The translations under genes were made by a program, and so were the position numbers. The notes below the pieces were generated by a model. It was not told where the DNA came from. It searched no databases and worked only from the letters and a program-made list of their open reading frames with translations. From the NCBI RefSeq assembly GCF_016735585.2, contig NZ_JAERSE020000002.1, positions 806,001 to 870,000 of the forward strand: DNA of 64,000 nt, in the 5' to 3' direction. The first letter of the stretch is position 1. Each line of letters opens with the position of its first letter. Source of the DNA: Chryseobacterium tagetis (GTDB taxonomy: Bacteria; Bacteroidota; Bacteroidia; Flavobacteriales; Weeksellaceae). Of the stretch, positions 55,426 to 64,000 are shown one piece after another.

Positions 55426-56135
55426 TGAGTATAGCCGGCTACGATCCAAGTGGAGGAGCCGGCTTATTAGCGGATATAAAAGCCTTTGAACAATTAAAGG
55501 TTCAGGGGTTGGGAGTTTGTACGGCAATGACCGTTCAAACGGAATCTGAATGTTTGAGTTTGGAATGGCAATCTTTTAACAAAATTCTTTCAACAATTGA
55601 TGTCTTGATGAAAAAATATCATGTTGAGGCTGTGAAAATTGGAGTAGTAAAAGATGCTGACTATATAACTCAGATGATAGAAAAAATTAAATCTATTAAT
55701 GCTGAAGCAAAAATTGTTTGGGATCCAGTTTTGAAAAGCACTTCCGAGTTTTCTTTTTTTGACATCAATACAATTTCAGATTTGAAAAATGTGTTGAAGC
55801 AAATGGATTTGATTACTCCGAATTATAATGAATATAAGATATTGCAGAAGGCCAATCTTTTTGAAAGCTCATGTTCAGTCTTAATAAAAGGAGGGCATAG
55901 AGAAGATAAAATCGGAACAGATATTTTAATTGAAAACGGGAAAGAAATTTCGATTCAGCCGAATAATAAGACTTCTGTTTACTATCCGAAACATGGTTCC
56001 GGCTGTGTGCTTTCTTCCACGATTGCAGCATATTTAGCAAAAGGAGAAAATCTAGAAAATGCCTGTCGAAAAGGAAAACAATACATCGAAAAATTTTTAA
56101 CAAGCAATCCTACATTGTTGGGATTTCATTCTTAA
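55401..56135 (+). CDS. thiD: Hydroxymethylpyrimidine/phosphomethylpyrimidine kinase
   Basis: A 244-residue ribokinase-fold enzyme that phosphorylates HMP and HMP-P. It begins SIAGYDPSGGAGLLADIKAFEQL and ends with KHGSGCVLSSTIAAYLA, where GSGC is the anion-hole/catalytic loop. The gene starts within the preceding one, so translation is likely coupled. It is followed by a 91-bp gap with TTAGCG-type repeats. Confidence 0.94.
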
Positions 56136-56226
56136 AAGATTCTGATGTACAATGTATGCTCTTTGCGAACTTAGAAACAGTTAGTAATTAAGAAATCTTA
56201 GCGCTCTTAGCGTTAAAAAATAAAAA

Positions 56227-56841
56227 ATGGAAAAATTACAATATATCTCTCAAGGTCTCACCATAGAAGATCAGGAGCTAAATATCAGAAAAGCTCTTGA
56301 TAACGGTATAAAATGGATTCAGGTTCGCTGGAAAAACGCTCTGGAACAGGAATTCATCAAACTTTGTGAAATTTCAAAAAAATTATGCTCAGACCATCAG
56401 ACGGTTTGTATCATTAATGACCACGTTCAGATAGCAAAAGCTCTTGATGCCGATGGTGTTCACTTAGGATTAAAAGATACACCGATTGAAGCAGCCCGAA
56501 ATATCTTAGGTGAAAATAAAATCATTGGAGGGACAGCGAACACAATTTCAGATGTTCTTCAACGAATGAATGAGCCTTGTGATTACATAGGTTTAGGCCC
56601 TTTACGATTTACTTCAACGAAAGAACAATTAAGTCCGATTTTAGGATTTGAAGGCTATCAGAAGATCATTGAAAACTTAAAAGAAAACTCTCTAGAAATT
56701 CCGAAAATCTTCGCAATTGGCGGGGTTGTTTTAAACAATATCGAATTATTACAGCAAATCGGAATTTACGGAGTTGCAGTTTCAGGGCAGATTACCAATC
56801 AGCCTTCAGTTATCAATGAATTTAAAACCATCTTACAATGA
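56227..56841 (+). CDS. thiE: Thiamine-phosphate synthase
   Basis: A 204-residue enzyme joining HMP-PP and thiazole phosphate. It shows [61 protein letters not shown] and IFAIGGV, all standard ThiE features with the TSTK loop. It overlaps thiG by 4 bp (ATGA). Confidence 0.95.
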   Translation: MEKLQYISQGLTIEDQELNIRKALDNGIKWIQVRWKNALEQEFIKLCEISKKLCSDHQTVCIINDHVQIAKALDADGVHLGLKDTPIEAARNILGENKIIGGTANTISDVLQRMNEPCDYIGLGPLRFTSTKEQLSPILGFEGYQKIIENLKENSLEIPKIFAIGGVVLNNIELLQQIGIYGVAVSGQITNQPSVINEFKTILQ

Positions 56842-57614
56842 AAAATCAACCTTTAATTATAGCAGGAAGAACTTTCGAATCAAGACTGTTTTTAGGAACA
56901 GGAAAATTCGGAAACCTTTCAGAAATGACAGATTCCATTATCGCTTCAGGTAGTGAAATGGTCACAATGGCTTTAAAACGCATCGATTCACAATCCTCAG
57001 AAGATGATTTATTGAATGCTTTAAAACCGACAAAAACTCACCTTTTACCCAATACATCAGGAGCAAGAACTGCTAAAGAAGCGGTTTTGGCAGCACAATT
57101 AGCAAGAGAAGCCTTAGAAACCAACTGGGTGAAACTGGAAATTCATCCCGATCCGAAATATTTACTGCCCGATCCGATTGAGACTTTATATGCAACAGAA
57201 GAATTGGCAAAATTGGGATTTGTCGTGATGCCATACATTCATGCTGATCCGGTTTTGTGTAAACGTCTTGAAGATGCGGGAACTGCGGTGGTAATGCCTT
57301 TAGGAGCACCGATTGGAACGAATAAGGGATTGAAAACTGTAGATTTTTTAGAAATTATCATCAGCCAAAGCAATGTTCCTGTTGTTGTGGATGCAGGAAT
57401 CGGGGCGCCTTCTGATGCGGCAAAAGCAATGGAAATGGGAGCAGATGCGGTACTGGTAAATACAGCAATAGCCGTTGCAGGAAATCCTGTAAATATGGGA
57501 TTAGCTTTTAAAGAAGGCGTGATTGCCGGAAGAAGAGCTTTTGAAGCTGGTTTGGGAGCGATTGCACAACACGCAGAAGCATCGAGCCCACTGACTTCCT
57601 TTTTGTTTGATTAA
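56838..57614 (+). CDS. thiG: Thiazole synthase
   Basis: A 258-residue TIM barrel that forms the thiazole ring from DXP, dehydroglycine and ThiS-thiocarboxylate. It shows [34 protein letters not shown] (Schiff-base lysine), PDPIETL and [31 protein letters not shown]. The start overlaps thiE by 4 bp; thiH follows 11 bp later. Confidence 0.97.
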   Translation: MKNQPLIIAGRTFESRLFLGTGKFGNLSEMTDSIIASGSEMVTMALKRIDSQSSEDDLLNALKPTKTHLLPNTSGARTAKEAVLAAQLAREALETNWVKLEIHPDPKYLLPDPIETLYATEELAKLGFVVMPYIHADPVLCKRLEDAGTAVVMPLGAPIGTNKGLKTVDFLEIIISQSNVPVVVDAGIGAPSDAAKAMEMGADAVLVNTAIAVAGNPVNMGLAFKEGVIAGRRAFEAGLGAIAQHAEASSPLTSFLFD

Positions 57615-57625
57615 AGCTAAATATT

Positions 57626-58744
57626 ATGAAAAGTTTTAAAGATTTTTTTGAGAATTATCAATGGGATGAAGTGAAGGCGAGGCTTGAAAAAGTAACGCTA
57701 TCTGATGTGGAAAGAAGTCTTCAGAAAAAGAATAAAACAATCGAAGACTTTCTGAATTTTCTTTCACCTGTTGCCGCTCAGAAGCTTGAAGTAATGGCGA
57801 AAATGACTCAGCAGCTTACTCAAAAACGTTTCGGGAAAACCATTCAGCTGTATGCTCCGTTGTACCTGAGTAATGAATGTCAGAATATCTGTACCTATTG
57901 CGGTTTTAGCTTAGATAATTCCATTAAAAGAAAAACGCTCACTGATACAGAATTGATGATCGAAGCAACGGTTTTAAAGTCAATGGGAGTCAATCATGTG
58001 TTGCTGGTAAGCGGAGAAGCCAATAAAACAGTCGGGATTGATTATTTTCTGAATGCTGTAAAATTATTAAAACCACATTTTGCCAATATTTCTATCGAAG
58101 TTCAGCCTTTATCAGAGGAAGAATATCAACAGTTGCATGAGGCGGGTGTAAACGCGGTCTTGGTCTATCAGGAAACCTATCATCAGGAAGTTTATAAAGA
58201 ATATCATCCGAAAGGAAAAAAATCAAATTTCAATTTCCGTCTGGAAACTCCCGACAGAATTGGTAAAGCAGGAATTCATAAAATGGGATTGGGAGTTTTA
58301 TTAGGCTTAGAAGACTGGAGAGTGGACAGTTTTTTCAACGCTCTTCATATCGATTATCTCCAAAAACAATATTGGAAAAGCAGATATTCGGTTTCTTTTC
58401 CAAGGCTTCGACCAGCGGAAGGAATTATTGAACCTAATTTTATCATGTCAGATAGAGATCTGTTACAATTGATCTGCGCTTACAGAATCTGGAATGAAGA
58501 GTTGGAAATCTCTATTTCTACCCGGGAAAATGAAAAATTCAGAAATCATATTGTTTCACTGGGCGCAACGGCAATGAGTGCTGCTTCTAAAACCAATCCG
58601 GGAGGATATGCGGTCGATAAAGAATCCTTAGAACAGTTTGAAACAAGCGATGAAAGAAGCATGGATGAAATTAAAAATGTCATTAAAAAAGCAGGTTACG
58701 ATCCGATCATGAAAGACTGGGATGCTGTTTATAATGGTGCTTAA
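57626..58744 (+). CDS. thiH: 2-Iminoacetate synthase (tyrosine lyase)
   Basis: A 372-residue radical SAM enzyme that supplies dehydroglycine from tyrosine. The cluster site is NECQNICTYCGF (CxxxCxxC); LLVSGEANKTVG and GLGVLLGLEDWR follow. Presence of ThiH rather than ThiO means the pathway uses tyrosine. The end of the gene is followed by a long hairpin before thiF. Confidence 0.95.
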   Translation: MKSFKDFFENYQWDEVKARLEKVTLSDVERSLQKKNKTIEDFLNFLSPVAAQKLEVMAKMTQQLTQKRFGKTIQLYAPLYLSNECQNICTYCGFSLDNSIKRKTLTDTELMIEATVLKSMGVNHVLLVSGEANKTVGIDYFLNAVKLLKPHFANISIEVQPLSEEEYQQLHEAGVNAVLVYQETYHQEVYKEYHPKGKKSNFNFRLETPDRIGKAGIHKMGLGVLLGLEDWRVDSFFNALHIDYLQKQYWKSRYSVSFPRLRPAEGIIEPNFIMSDRDLLQLICAYRIWNEELEISISTRENEKFRNHIVSLGATAMSAASKTNPGGYAVDKESLEQFETSDERSMDEIKNVIKKAGYDPIMKDWDAVYNGA

Positions 58745-58798
58745 AATATGGTAACGCGAAGCTCACAAAGATTTTATTTAACTATTATATTTTTTTAG

Positions 58799-58843
58799 TT
58801 CGCAAGGGCATTTAATCGTTGCTAAATGAAATGCCTTTGCGAA
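58799..58843. repeat. Long hairpin between thiH and thiF
   Basis: Arms of 15 bp (58799-58813 with 58829-58843) match except for one G-U pair, around a 15-nt loop. It could attenuate or process the thi transcript. It contains an ATG at 58826 that opens an in-frame extension of thiF, so that start is rejected. Confidence 0.8.
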
Positions 58844-58900
58844 ACAAAAATATGCGGAATAATTTTTAAAATTAACCTTGCGTGTTTGCGTTTAAAATCA

Positions 58901-59620
58901 ATGAATAAAATGAAAAACGAAGATATCTTCTCAAGATACAGCCGACAGATTTTTATTGAGGAAATCGGTTTGGAAGGTCAGCGAAAAATAATGAATGCTA
59001 AAGTCTTGGTAATTGGAGCCGGAGGTCTGGGAAGTCCTGTAATCCAATATTTGACTGCCGCTGGAGTTGGAATATTGGGAGTTATAGATTTTGATGAAGT
59101 TGAACTCCATAATTTGAACCGACAAACCATTCATAATGAAAACTCTATCGGGATTTCTAAAGTGAAAAGTGCTAAAGAATTTGTGAAAAACTTAAATCAG
59201 CGGGTGAAATTTATCTCCATTGAAGAAAAAATTGATGAGTCAAATGCGGAAGACATTATTTCTCAATTTGATATGGTTGTTGATGGTTCGGATAATTTTA
59301 AAACGAGATATTTAGTTAATGATATTTGTGTCAAACTCAATAAGCCTTTAGTCTACGGAAGTATTCTTGGTTTTTCCGGGCAGGTTGCGATTTTCAATTA
59401 TAATGGAAGCAAGAATTTAAGAGATATTTTTCCTGAGCCTCCTTTCGATGAAGATATTCCGGATTGCGATAGTTTGGGCGTTCTTGGTGCATTACCGGGA
59501 ATTGTAGGAAGTATGATGGCTAATCTCACTTTGAAACTCATCACGGATTTACCTTTACAATTAAATCAAATCACATTAATCGATACACTGGAATGGAGAT
59601 TTCAGACAATTGATTTTTAA
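58901..59620 (+). CDS. thiF: ThiF/MoeB-like adenylyltransferase for ThiS
   Basis: A 239-residue E1-like enzyme that adenylates the ThiS C terminus. The ATG at 58901 is used; 58910 is also possible. It has FSRYSRQIFIEEIGLEGQ, the nucleotide loop VIGAGGLGSPVIQYL, NLNRQTIH, VDGSDNFKTRYLVND and FPEPPFDEDIPDCDSLGVLGALPG, whose Cys matches the catalytic cysteine. The zinc-binding CxxC before FPEP is replaced (NLRDIFPEP), and the C-terminal CxxC is also absent because the protein ends at EWRFQTIDF. It is the last thi gene, before a bidirectional terminator. Confidence 0.88.
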   Translation: MNKMKNEDIFSRYSRQIFIEEIGLEGQRKIMNAKVLVIGAGGLGSPVIQYLTAAGVGILGVIDFDEVELHNLNRQTIHNENSIGISKVKSAKEFVKNLNQRVKFISIEEKIDESNAEDIISQFDMVVDGSDNFKTRYLVNDICVKLNKPLVYGSILGFSGQVAIFNYNGSKNLRDIFPEPPFDEDIPDCDSLGVLGALPGIVGSMMANLTLKLITDLPLQLNQITLIDTLEWRFQTIDF

Positions 59621-59639
59621 ATTATATTGTTTTAAAAGA

Positions 59640-59672
59640 AACGAGTCAGCAAACATTTTGCTGACTCGTTTT
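59640..59672. terminator. Strong bidirectional terminator
   Basis: A 14-bp perfect stem (59640-59653 with 59657-59670) separates the convergent thiF and receptor genes; T runs follow on the plus strand and A-rich DNA precedes. Confidence 0.9.
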
Positions 59673-59680
59673 TACTTGTA

Positions 59681-61816
59681 TTACTGTCCTTGGTTCATTA
59701 CTCCGCCATTGTTTTCACTTTGCGTTGTATTCTTGATCATATTAGGATCCTCTTTAGCCAGTTTGTTTTTAGTAGGAATTTTATAATTGACAGAAATTCC
59801 GAAACTTCTGCTGTCAAATTTATTTGAGGTATATACACTTCCTCCGGTTGAACGGGCGATAATGACACTCTTATTCTGATTGAAAATATCTCTTGCATAT
59901 ACAGAAAGATTAAGTCTTTCTGACATAAATTTCTTTGAGATCGTTATGTCAAGAGCATTATTAAGAGGTTTCTCAAGCTCGAAGTAATAAAAATTTCCTC
60001 TCGCAGGAATGATATTGTAATTCGCCTGAAGTCTGATGTCCTTTGGTAAAATAAACTGCCCCATCAAGCTGAAAATCCAGAATCCTTTCGTTTTAATATC
60101 GGGCATTTCCTGAAGCTGATATCCTGTATAAATATATAAAAGGTTCATTTTATCAGGATTTACATTGAACTTCATCAGTTCGCTGAATGGAGTAGTGAAC
60201 AGCATAAAAGGAATCGGCATTCCAAAGTTGAAATTATGCGTTCTTAAACTGTTGACCTGTACCTGTTCATTTCTGATCAGATCGCCTTCCCGGGAAACTC
60301 TCTGAACAATTTGATCTTTTACCCAGCTTGTATTATAGCTGATGTAGGCATAATCAAACGCACTGATTTTGAATTCTGCATTGTCATAAATCGTAGGTTG
60401 CAGATTCGGATTTCCATTGGATGTAATCGTATTGTTTTTTAAAGTCGTGTTGTTGGGGTTCAATAATGAAACACTTGGTAGACTTATCTTTTTGTTATAA
60501 TTCAGATTGACGAAAAGCTGCTTCATCAGATTATACTGTATGCTCGCATTTGGAAATACCTTGAATTTTTTAAACGCATTAAGATCTTTCTGCTCCAATT
60601 CATTATTGTCATTAAACATTCTCGTAATTCCGGTAATATTGTAGTTTTCAGCTCTTAGTCCGGCAATGAAATCAAACTTTTTCAGCTTGATCTGAAACTC
60701 TACATAACCAGAAGTGGTTTGTCTTGTATAATCTAAATTGACAATGCTTTTGTCTTTGGTTTCAAAATCCTGCTGATCAAATAATCCCCCAAAGCTTACT
60801 TTTCCCTCATCTAAAATTTTCAAAGGCTGAGAATAATCTATTTTGAAATTATACACATTGAATTTTGATGAATTGTCCAAAAGGTTAACATTGTTGGTGC
60901 TTTGCTGATTAAAATCAGAATTGCTATTGGTGTAAACGAATTTGAAATCCAGTTTTTTGTTTTTATCCTCAAACTTTTTCTGATACGTAGCAGCAGCTTC
61001 CTGTCTTAAACCTTTCGTATCACTGGTAAAATTACTTCTGGTAAACCCGTTTAAAAATTCATCCGAAGTAATAGATGATCCATTATTGTTGTGGCTAATG
61101 TCATAATTCAACAATAATCGGTCTTTTCCAAGTTCAAAAGTAAAGGCCGAATTCATATAATACGTTCTCCCTAAAGAGTTGGAATGGTTTTTACTCAATG
61201 CATCAAACTCTGAATCCGATAAACTTTCACGGTAATATTGCCCTAAATTTACCTGCCATCCAAACCATTTGTTTCTTGAGTTTAAAGCAAGGGAATTATT
61301 AAATCTGCTTCTGTATTTATCATAGTTTGAAAAACGGTAACCTCCGTTGTAGACTGCTGTAAGATAATTTTTTGCAGATTTGCTGGTAATGATATTTAAA
61401 ATAGCCCCTCCGGAAGTTGCAGGGAATTCTGCGCCCGGCTGAGTGATGATTTCTATTCTCTCTACAGAATTGGCAGGCATTCCTTCCATGAAGGCGTTCA
61501 GTTCATTGCTGGAAATATTCAGAGGTCTTCCGTCCATATAGACTTCCAGAGGTTTTCCCTGATACATGATTCCTACCATATCTGAAGCAACCAATCCTGG
61601 AAGCTTCTTGATTCCTTCCATTAAGGAACCTGAATTAAGGCTTGGCTGTTCCGAAAAATCAAAAATCGTACGGTCTGCTTTTTGTTCAACGGCTTTTTTA
61701 GTTTTGGTAAGTGTTACTTCCTGTATTTCTTTTTCTTTTACTTTAGAGTCCTTGCTTTCTTGGGCAAAAATGAACCCGGAACTTAATAGGGAGAGCGCGA
61801 GTATAGTTTTCTTCAT
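59681..61816 (-). CDS. Outer-membrane TonB-dependent-receptor-like beta-barrel protein
   Basis: A 711-residue protein with a signal peptide (MKKTILALSLLSSGFIFAQ). A plug domain follows (SGSLMEGIKKLPGLVASDMVGIMYQGKPLEVYMDGRPL, VERIEIITQPGAEFPATSGGAILNIIT), then a large beta-barrel of the outer-membrane beta-barrel family seen in Bacteroidetes. It lacks the N-terminal carboxypeptidase-like domain that many such receptors have. The ligand is unknown; nearness to the thi operon alone does not justify a thiamine role. Confidence 0.87.
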   Translation of the reverse strand: MKKTILALSLLSSGFIFAQESKDSKVKEKEIQEVTLTKTKKAVEQKADRTIFDFSEQPSLNSGSLMEGIKKLPGLVASDMVGIMYQGKPLEVYMDGRPLNISSNELNAFMEGMPANSVERIEIITQPGAEFPATSGGAILNIITSKSAKNYLTAVYNGGYRFSNYDKYRSRFNNSLALNSRNKWFGWQVNLGQYYRESLSDSEFDALSKNHSNSLGRTYYMNSAFTFELGKDRLLLNYDISHNNNGSSITSDEFLNGFTRSNFTSDTKGLRQEAAATYQKKFEDKNKKLDFKFVYTNSNSDFNQQSTNNVNLLDNSSKFNVYNFKIDYSQPLKILDEGKVSFGGLFDQQDFETKDKSIVNLDYTRQTTSGYVEFQIKLKKFDFIAGLRAENYNITGITRMFNDNNELEQKDLNAFKKFKVFPNASIQYNLMKQLFVNLNYNKKISLPSVSLLNPNNTTLKNNTITSNGNPNLQPTIYDNAEFKISAFDYAYISYNTSWVKDQIVQRVSREGDLIRNEQVQVNSLRTHNFNFGMPIPFMLFTTPFSELMKFNVNPDKMNLLYIYTGYQLQEMPDIKTKGFWIFSLMGQFILPKDIRLQANYNIIPARGNFYYFELEKPLNNALDITISKKFMSERLNLSVYARDIFNQNKSVIIARSTGGSVYTSNKFDSRSFGISVNYKIPTKNKLAKEDPNMIKNTTQSENNGGVMNQGQ

Positions 61817-61883
61817 TGTGAGATTTATATATAGTTTGACGAAGAAAAGTGAATTTTGTTACAAACTATTTCGATTAAAGAAA

Positions 61884-62699
61884 TTATTTTAAATAATTAA
61901 GAGTGTTTTCCAATAAATATTTAGGGCTTCTTCTTAAAAAATCCATGAAGAATGCGGTGTGGGTTCCTCCCATAAGAATAAATATTCTGTCGTTTTTATC
62001 AACCTGAATTTGATTTAAATTAGAAAACATAACCAGATTTCGATGATAAAATTTCGCGGCTTCATCTGCTCCTTCAGATTTTCCTTTTGATGAAACATAC
62101 GTAAGAATATCTGCATTGATGTTGATTAAACTTTCCAGATACTTTGGCTGATTATTAAGTTTAAATAATTGCTGAAACGGAATTCCCGTTTCCGGATTTA
62201 TTTTCTCATTTTCTTCGATCAGATTCCAATAATCTCCAGTCGTTTTTTTGTCTACTTTTTGGGGAACAAGCCTTTCAACTCTATAATTGTAGCTTTCTTT
62301 ATAATCTATTCCGTAAATTTTTTTTGTTCCGCTTAATCTTCCTACTTCATAGGCGAGAAGTTCCCTTTCATCAGGATTCTTAAACTTTGTATCCGGATTT
62401 TTTACATAATTAAGATAATCGATGTTGCGTACACTGTCGTTCTTCGGAAGATCTTCAATAATGATAATAGTAGGCTTGAATTTTGCCAGCATTTTGGCCA
62501 GTTTTTTTACTTCATTCTGATTGTTGAGATTATGCTCATCAAATTCAGTACTCGTTGCATCTGAGGTTTCTCCCATATGAAAAGTGGCCACATTCAACAC
62601 GGGAACAGCATTATCAAACTTATCTTTAAATTCAAACTTTTGTGCTGTCAGTGAAAGTGAAAAAAAGGACAGGATAATAATTGAGGTAAGTATTTTCAT
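61884..62699 (-). CDS. DUF5694-type secreted protein (paralog 1)
   Basis: A 271-residue protein with a signal peptide (MKILTSIIILSFFSLSLTAQ). It has VLNVATFHMGETSDATSTEF, IIIIEDLPKNDS, YEVGRLSGTKKIYGIDYKES and ILMGGTHTAFFMDFLRRSP. The His and Glu positions and overall pattern resemble the TraB/GumN and EreA/ChaN superfamily. It lies 11 bp after its paralog at 62711 on the same strand. Function is unknown. Confidence 0.8.
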   Translation of the reverse strand: MKILTSIIILSFFSLSLTAQKFEFKDKFDNAVPVLNVATFHMGETSDATSTEFDEHNLNNQNEVKKLAKMLAKFKPTIIIIEDLPKNDSVRNIDYLNYVKNPDTKFKNPDERELLAYEVGRLSGTKKIYGIDYKESYNYRVERLVPQKVDKKTTGDYWNLIEENEKINPETGIPFQQLFKLNNQPKYLESLININADILTYVSSKGKSEGADEAAKFYHRNLVMFSNLNQIQVDKNDRIFILMGGTHTAFFMDFLRRSPKYLLENTLNYLK

Positions 62700-62710
62700 G
62701 ATTGTTTTAG

Positions 62711-63550
62711 TTACTTTAATGAATCAAATTCTATATAATCAAATTCCGGTGATGAGGTAAAGAGCTGTCTTAAAACAGAAGCATGGCCATTTCCAACTAT
62801 CACCAGGATGCGGTCTTCGGAATTATGAGGAATATTCTGAATATTTCTGAACATTCTAAGATTTCTATTGTACCAGTATAAAGCCAGCATATCAGCTCCG
62901 TCGTGCTCTCTCAGTTTAAAATCTCCGGTCAGATAAGCACCATATTCGTATTGGTGGTATTCTTTACTGTTCATAAATTTGAAAAGATCAAGCAATGATT
63001 TGAAGTTTTTAGGTTCAGAACTTTTAAAAAAAGCATTGTATTGCTTTGAAATCGTATCATCACTTAAAAAATCATAATCTGCACTTATATTCTGAAAATA
63101 CAAGGAGTCTTTCTTTCCGAATTTTTCACGCAGATCATCCAGAATAGAATTGGCATCAATACTGTATAATTCATTTAGATTCAATTCCTTCGCCGTACGC
63201 ATGGCAATCTGATACCTTTCATCTCTTTGTTTTGTGTGTTTACCTTCTTTGTACTCTTTTAATTTTTGGTTGGCATTCCAGTTTGGCCATGCTTCAATGG
63301 CGATTTTCGTAGGGTTGAATTTTTTGATATAATTAATAAGTTCCGTTACTTCTTTTGAAGTTTTGGGTGACAGAACATCGATTTGATCACCTTTCTCTGT
63401 TTTGTGCGCATCAAGATTTGGATAATCAAAATGAAAAGAACCTACAACAAGAACTTTCGTTTTGGGATCCGGAAAATATTCTGATGGTTTTTTCTGAGCC
63501 GAAACTAATGCGGATAAACAAATTAGAACGGTATATAATAATGTTTTCAT
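62711..63550 (-). CDS. DUF5694-type secreted protein (paralog 2)
   Basis: A 279-residue protein with a signal peptide (MKTLLYTVLICLSALVSAQ). It shows VLVVGSFHFDYPNLDAHKTE, KIAIEAWPNWNA, ALYWYNRNLRMFRNIQNI and ILVIVGNGHASVLRQLFTSSPEF. The FHFD, IEAWP and GNGHAS motifs align with the paralog's FHMG, IEDLP and GGTHTA. A tandem duplication is likely. The two could act on related envelope or peptide substrates, but this is not shown. Confidence 0.82.
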   Translation of the reverse strand: MKTLLYTVLICLSALVSAQKKPSEYFPDPKTKVLVVGSFHFDYPNLDAHKTEKGDQIDVLSPKTSKEVTELINYIKKFNPTKIAIEAWPNWNANQKLKEYKEGKHTKQRDERYQIAMRTAKELNLNELYSIDANSILDDLREKFGKKDSLYFQNISADYDFLSDDTISKQYNAFFKSSEPKNFKSLLDLFKFMNSKEYHQYEYGAYLTGDFKLREHDGADMLALYWYNRNLRMFRNIQNIPHNSEDRILVIVGNGHASVLRQLFTSSPEFDYIEFDSLK

Positions 63551-63697
63551 GGAGTAATTTTTTTGACAAATTTATAGGCTCGGAGAATGAGATAAAATAT
63601 TGTTTCGATCAATACAGAATGAATTAGGATGAAACAATTTTCATCGGATAAAAAGAATCGTTTGTCGAAAAATAAGAATTGAATTTGTAAGAAAATA

Positions 63698-63705
63698 TAT
63701 TTTTG
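63698..63705 (+). promoter_or_regulatory. -7 element of the LytS-like gene
   Basis: TATTTTTG ends 4 bp before the ATG at 63710. A weak TTG lies at 63679-63681, 16 nt upstream. Transcription would begin at or just after the start codon. Confidence 0.4.
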
Positions 63706-63709
63706 TTGT

Positions 63710-64000
63710 ATGAAAATAAACAAGCTTTTTTATCTCCACCTTTTCTTTTGGACGATCTATCTTACCGGATCGGTTGTTCTTCCGTATTTAGCTTTCGACA
63801 GTAAAAATAATATCTTTAATGTTACATTCTTTTTCACGAGTATTATCTGCTTTTATGTCAATTACTTTATAGTTGTTCCCAGATTTTTTGAAGGAAGTAA
63901 AATTTATAAATCTGTCATTGTTTTCTTTCTCAGTGCATGTTGTTTTGTCGGGGTGCGTTATGGGGTAGAAGAATGGTTTTTGCCACTTTTTTTCGGAATC
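63710..64000 (+). CDS. LytS-like sensor histidine kinase, N-terminal membrane part (partial at window end)
   Basis: An open frame from ATG 63710 to the last base (97 codons, no stop). The translation begins MKINKLFYLHLFFWTIYLTG and continues with three or four hydrophobic segments, including VNYFIVVPRFFEGSKIYKSV. This matches the N-terminal membrane domain of Bacteroidetes LytS/His_kinase-type sensors, which usually pair with a LytTR response regulator. The kinase domain would lie beyond the window, so the assignment is provisional. Confidence 0.6.
   Translation, partial: MKINKLFYLHLFFWTIYLTGSVVLPYLAFDSKNNIFNVTFFFTSIICFYVNYFIVVPRFFEGSKIYKSVIVFFLSACCFVGVRYGVEEWFLPLFFGI

Noticed and set aside
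58826..58900. Extended ThiF start at ATG 58826
   Set aside because: It lies in the right part of a hairpin and adds 25 residues (MKCLCETKICG...) that do not match any ThiF.
59681..61816. Receptor as a thiamine transporter
   Set aside because: It is convergent to the thi operon and separated by a strong terminator, with no TPP element of its own.

Overview
The window is a chromosomal segment from a low-GC member of the Flavobacteriia, most likely Chryseobacterium or a close relative in the Weeksellaceae. I infer this from the AT-rich codon use, Bacteroidetes-type -7 elements (TAnnTTTG), a fused CcoN/CcoO cbb3 oxidase, many small lipoproteins with Bacteroidetes-style lipoboxes, DUF4251/DUF4349/DUF5694-type proteins, and a Chryseobacterium-type double-glycine leader peptide gene. 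Most genes are ordinary core genes. I see no tRNA, rRNA, CRISPR array, prophage or insertion sequence.

Layout. 1-1871: end of the methylmalonyl-CoA mutase large subunit and a stress-like protein. 1872-2470: a gene-free stretch with a promoter, a 25-codon leader-like ORF, a terminator and two kinds of palindromic repeat. 2471-6362: a probable RNA/ribosome repair cluster made of rtcB, a nucleotidyltransferase-fold gene, an unknown gene, prfH and a TPR gene. 6389-11170: dipeptide epimerase, two monoheme cytochrome lipoproteins, meaB, a DUF4251-type lipoprotein and an M48 protease. 11210-18055 (minus strand): an outer-membrane barrel, MlaF/MlaE-type ABC subunits, a polyprenyl glycosylphosphotransferase, queE, folD and pgi. 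18249-21317 (minus): an ECF sigma factor with a membrane partner, a TraB/GumN protein and a DUF4349-type lipoprotein. 21524-30925: acyl-CoA dehydrogenase, DoxX, a bacteriocin-like precursor, an AI-2E family transporter, lon, a PpiD/SurA-like PPIase and an MCE protein. 30936-38167: a two-gene Fe-S electron-transfer unit, then a glycosyltransferase, a flippase and an asparagine synthetase. 38201-40918: lipoproteins and serS. 40942-50596: the complete cbb3 oxidase locus (ccoI, S, NO, Q, P, G, H and a TauE/SafE-like gene), with a divergent Crp/Fnr regulator. 50661-52487: panB, a membrane protein and an RluA-type pseudouridine synthase. 52653-59620: a TPP riboswitch followed by thiS, thiC, a thiE-like gene, thiD, thiE, thiG, thiH and thiF. 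59681-64000: an outer-membrane receptor, two DUF5694-type paralogs and the start of a LytS-like kinase.

The most interesting points are: (1) the rtcB...prfH cluster, which places two poorly known genes inside what is elsewhere a ribosome-repair pair, with rtcB bracketed by two copies of a 33-bp palindrome that differ by a compensatory base-pair change; (2) a near-identical 14-bp site (13 of 14 bases) in front of both the Crp/Fnr-ccoI divergent pair and ccoS, which suggests the operator of this regulator; (3) the thiS start codon lying inside a perfect 10-bp hairpin just after the TPP aptamer; (4) an orphan leader/attenuator-like element at 1944-2146; and (5) an orphan 82-residue cysteine-rich double-glycine leader peptide. 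All calls come from reading the sequence and the translations; no database search was made.
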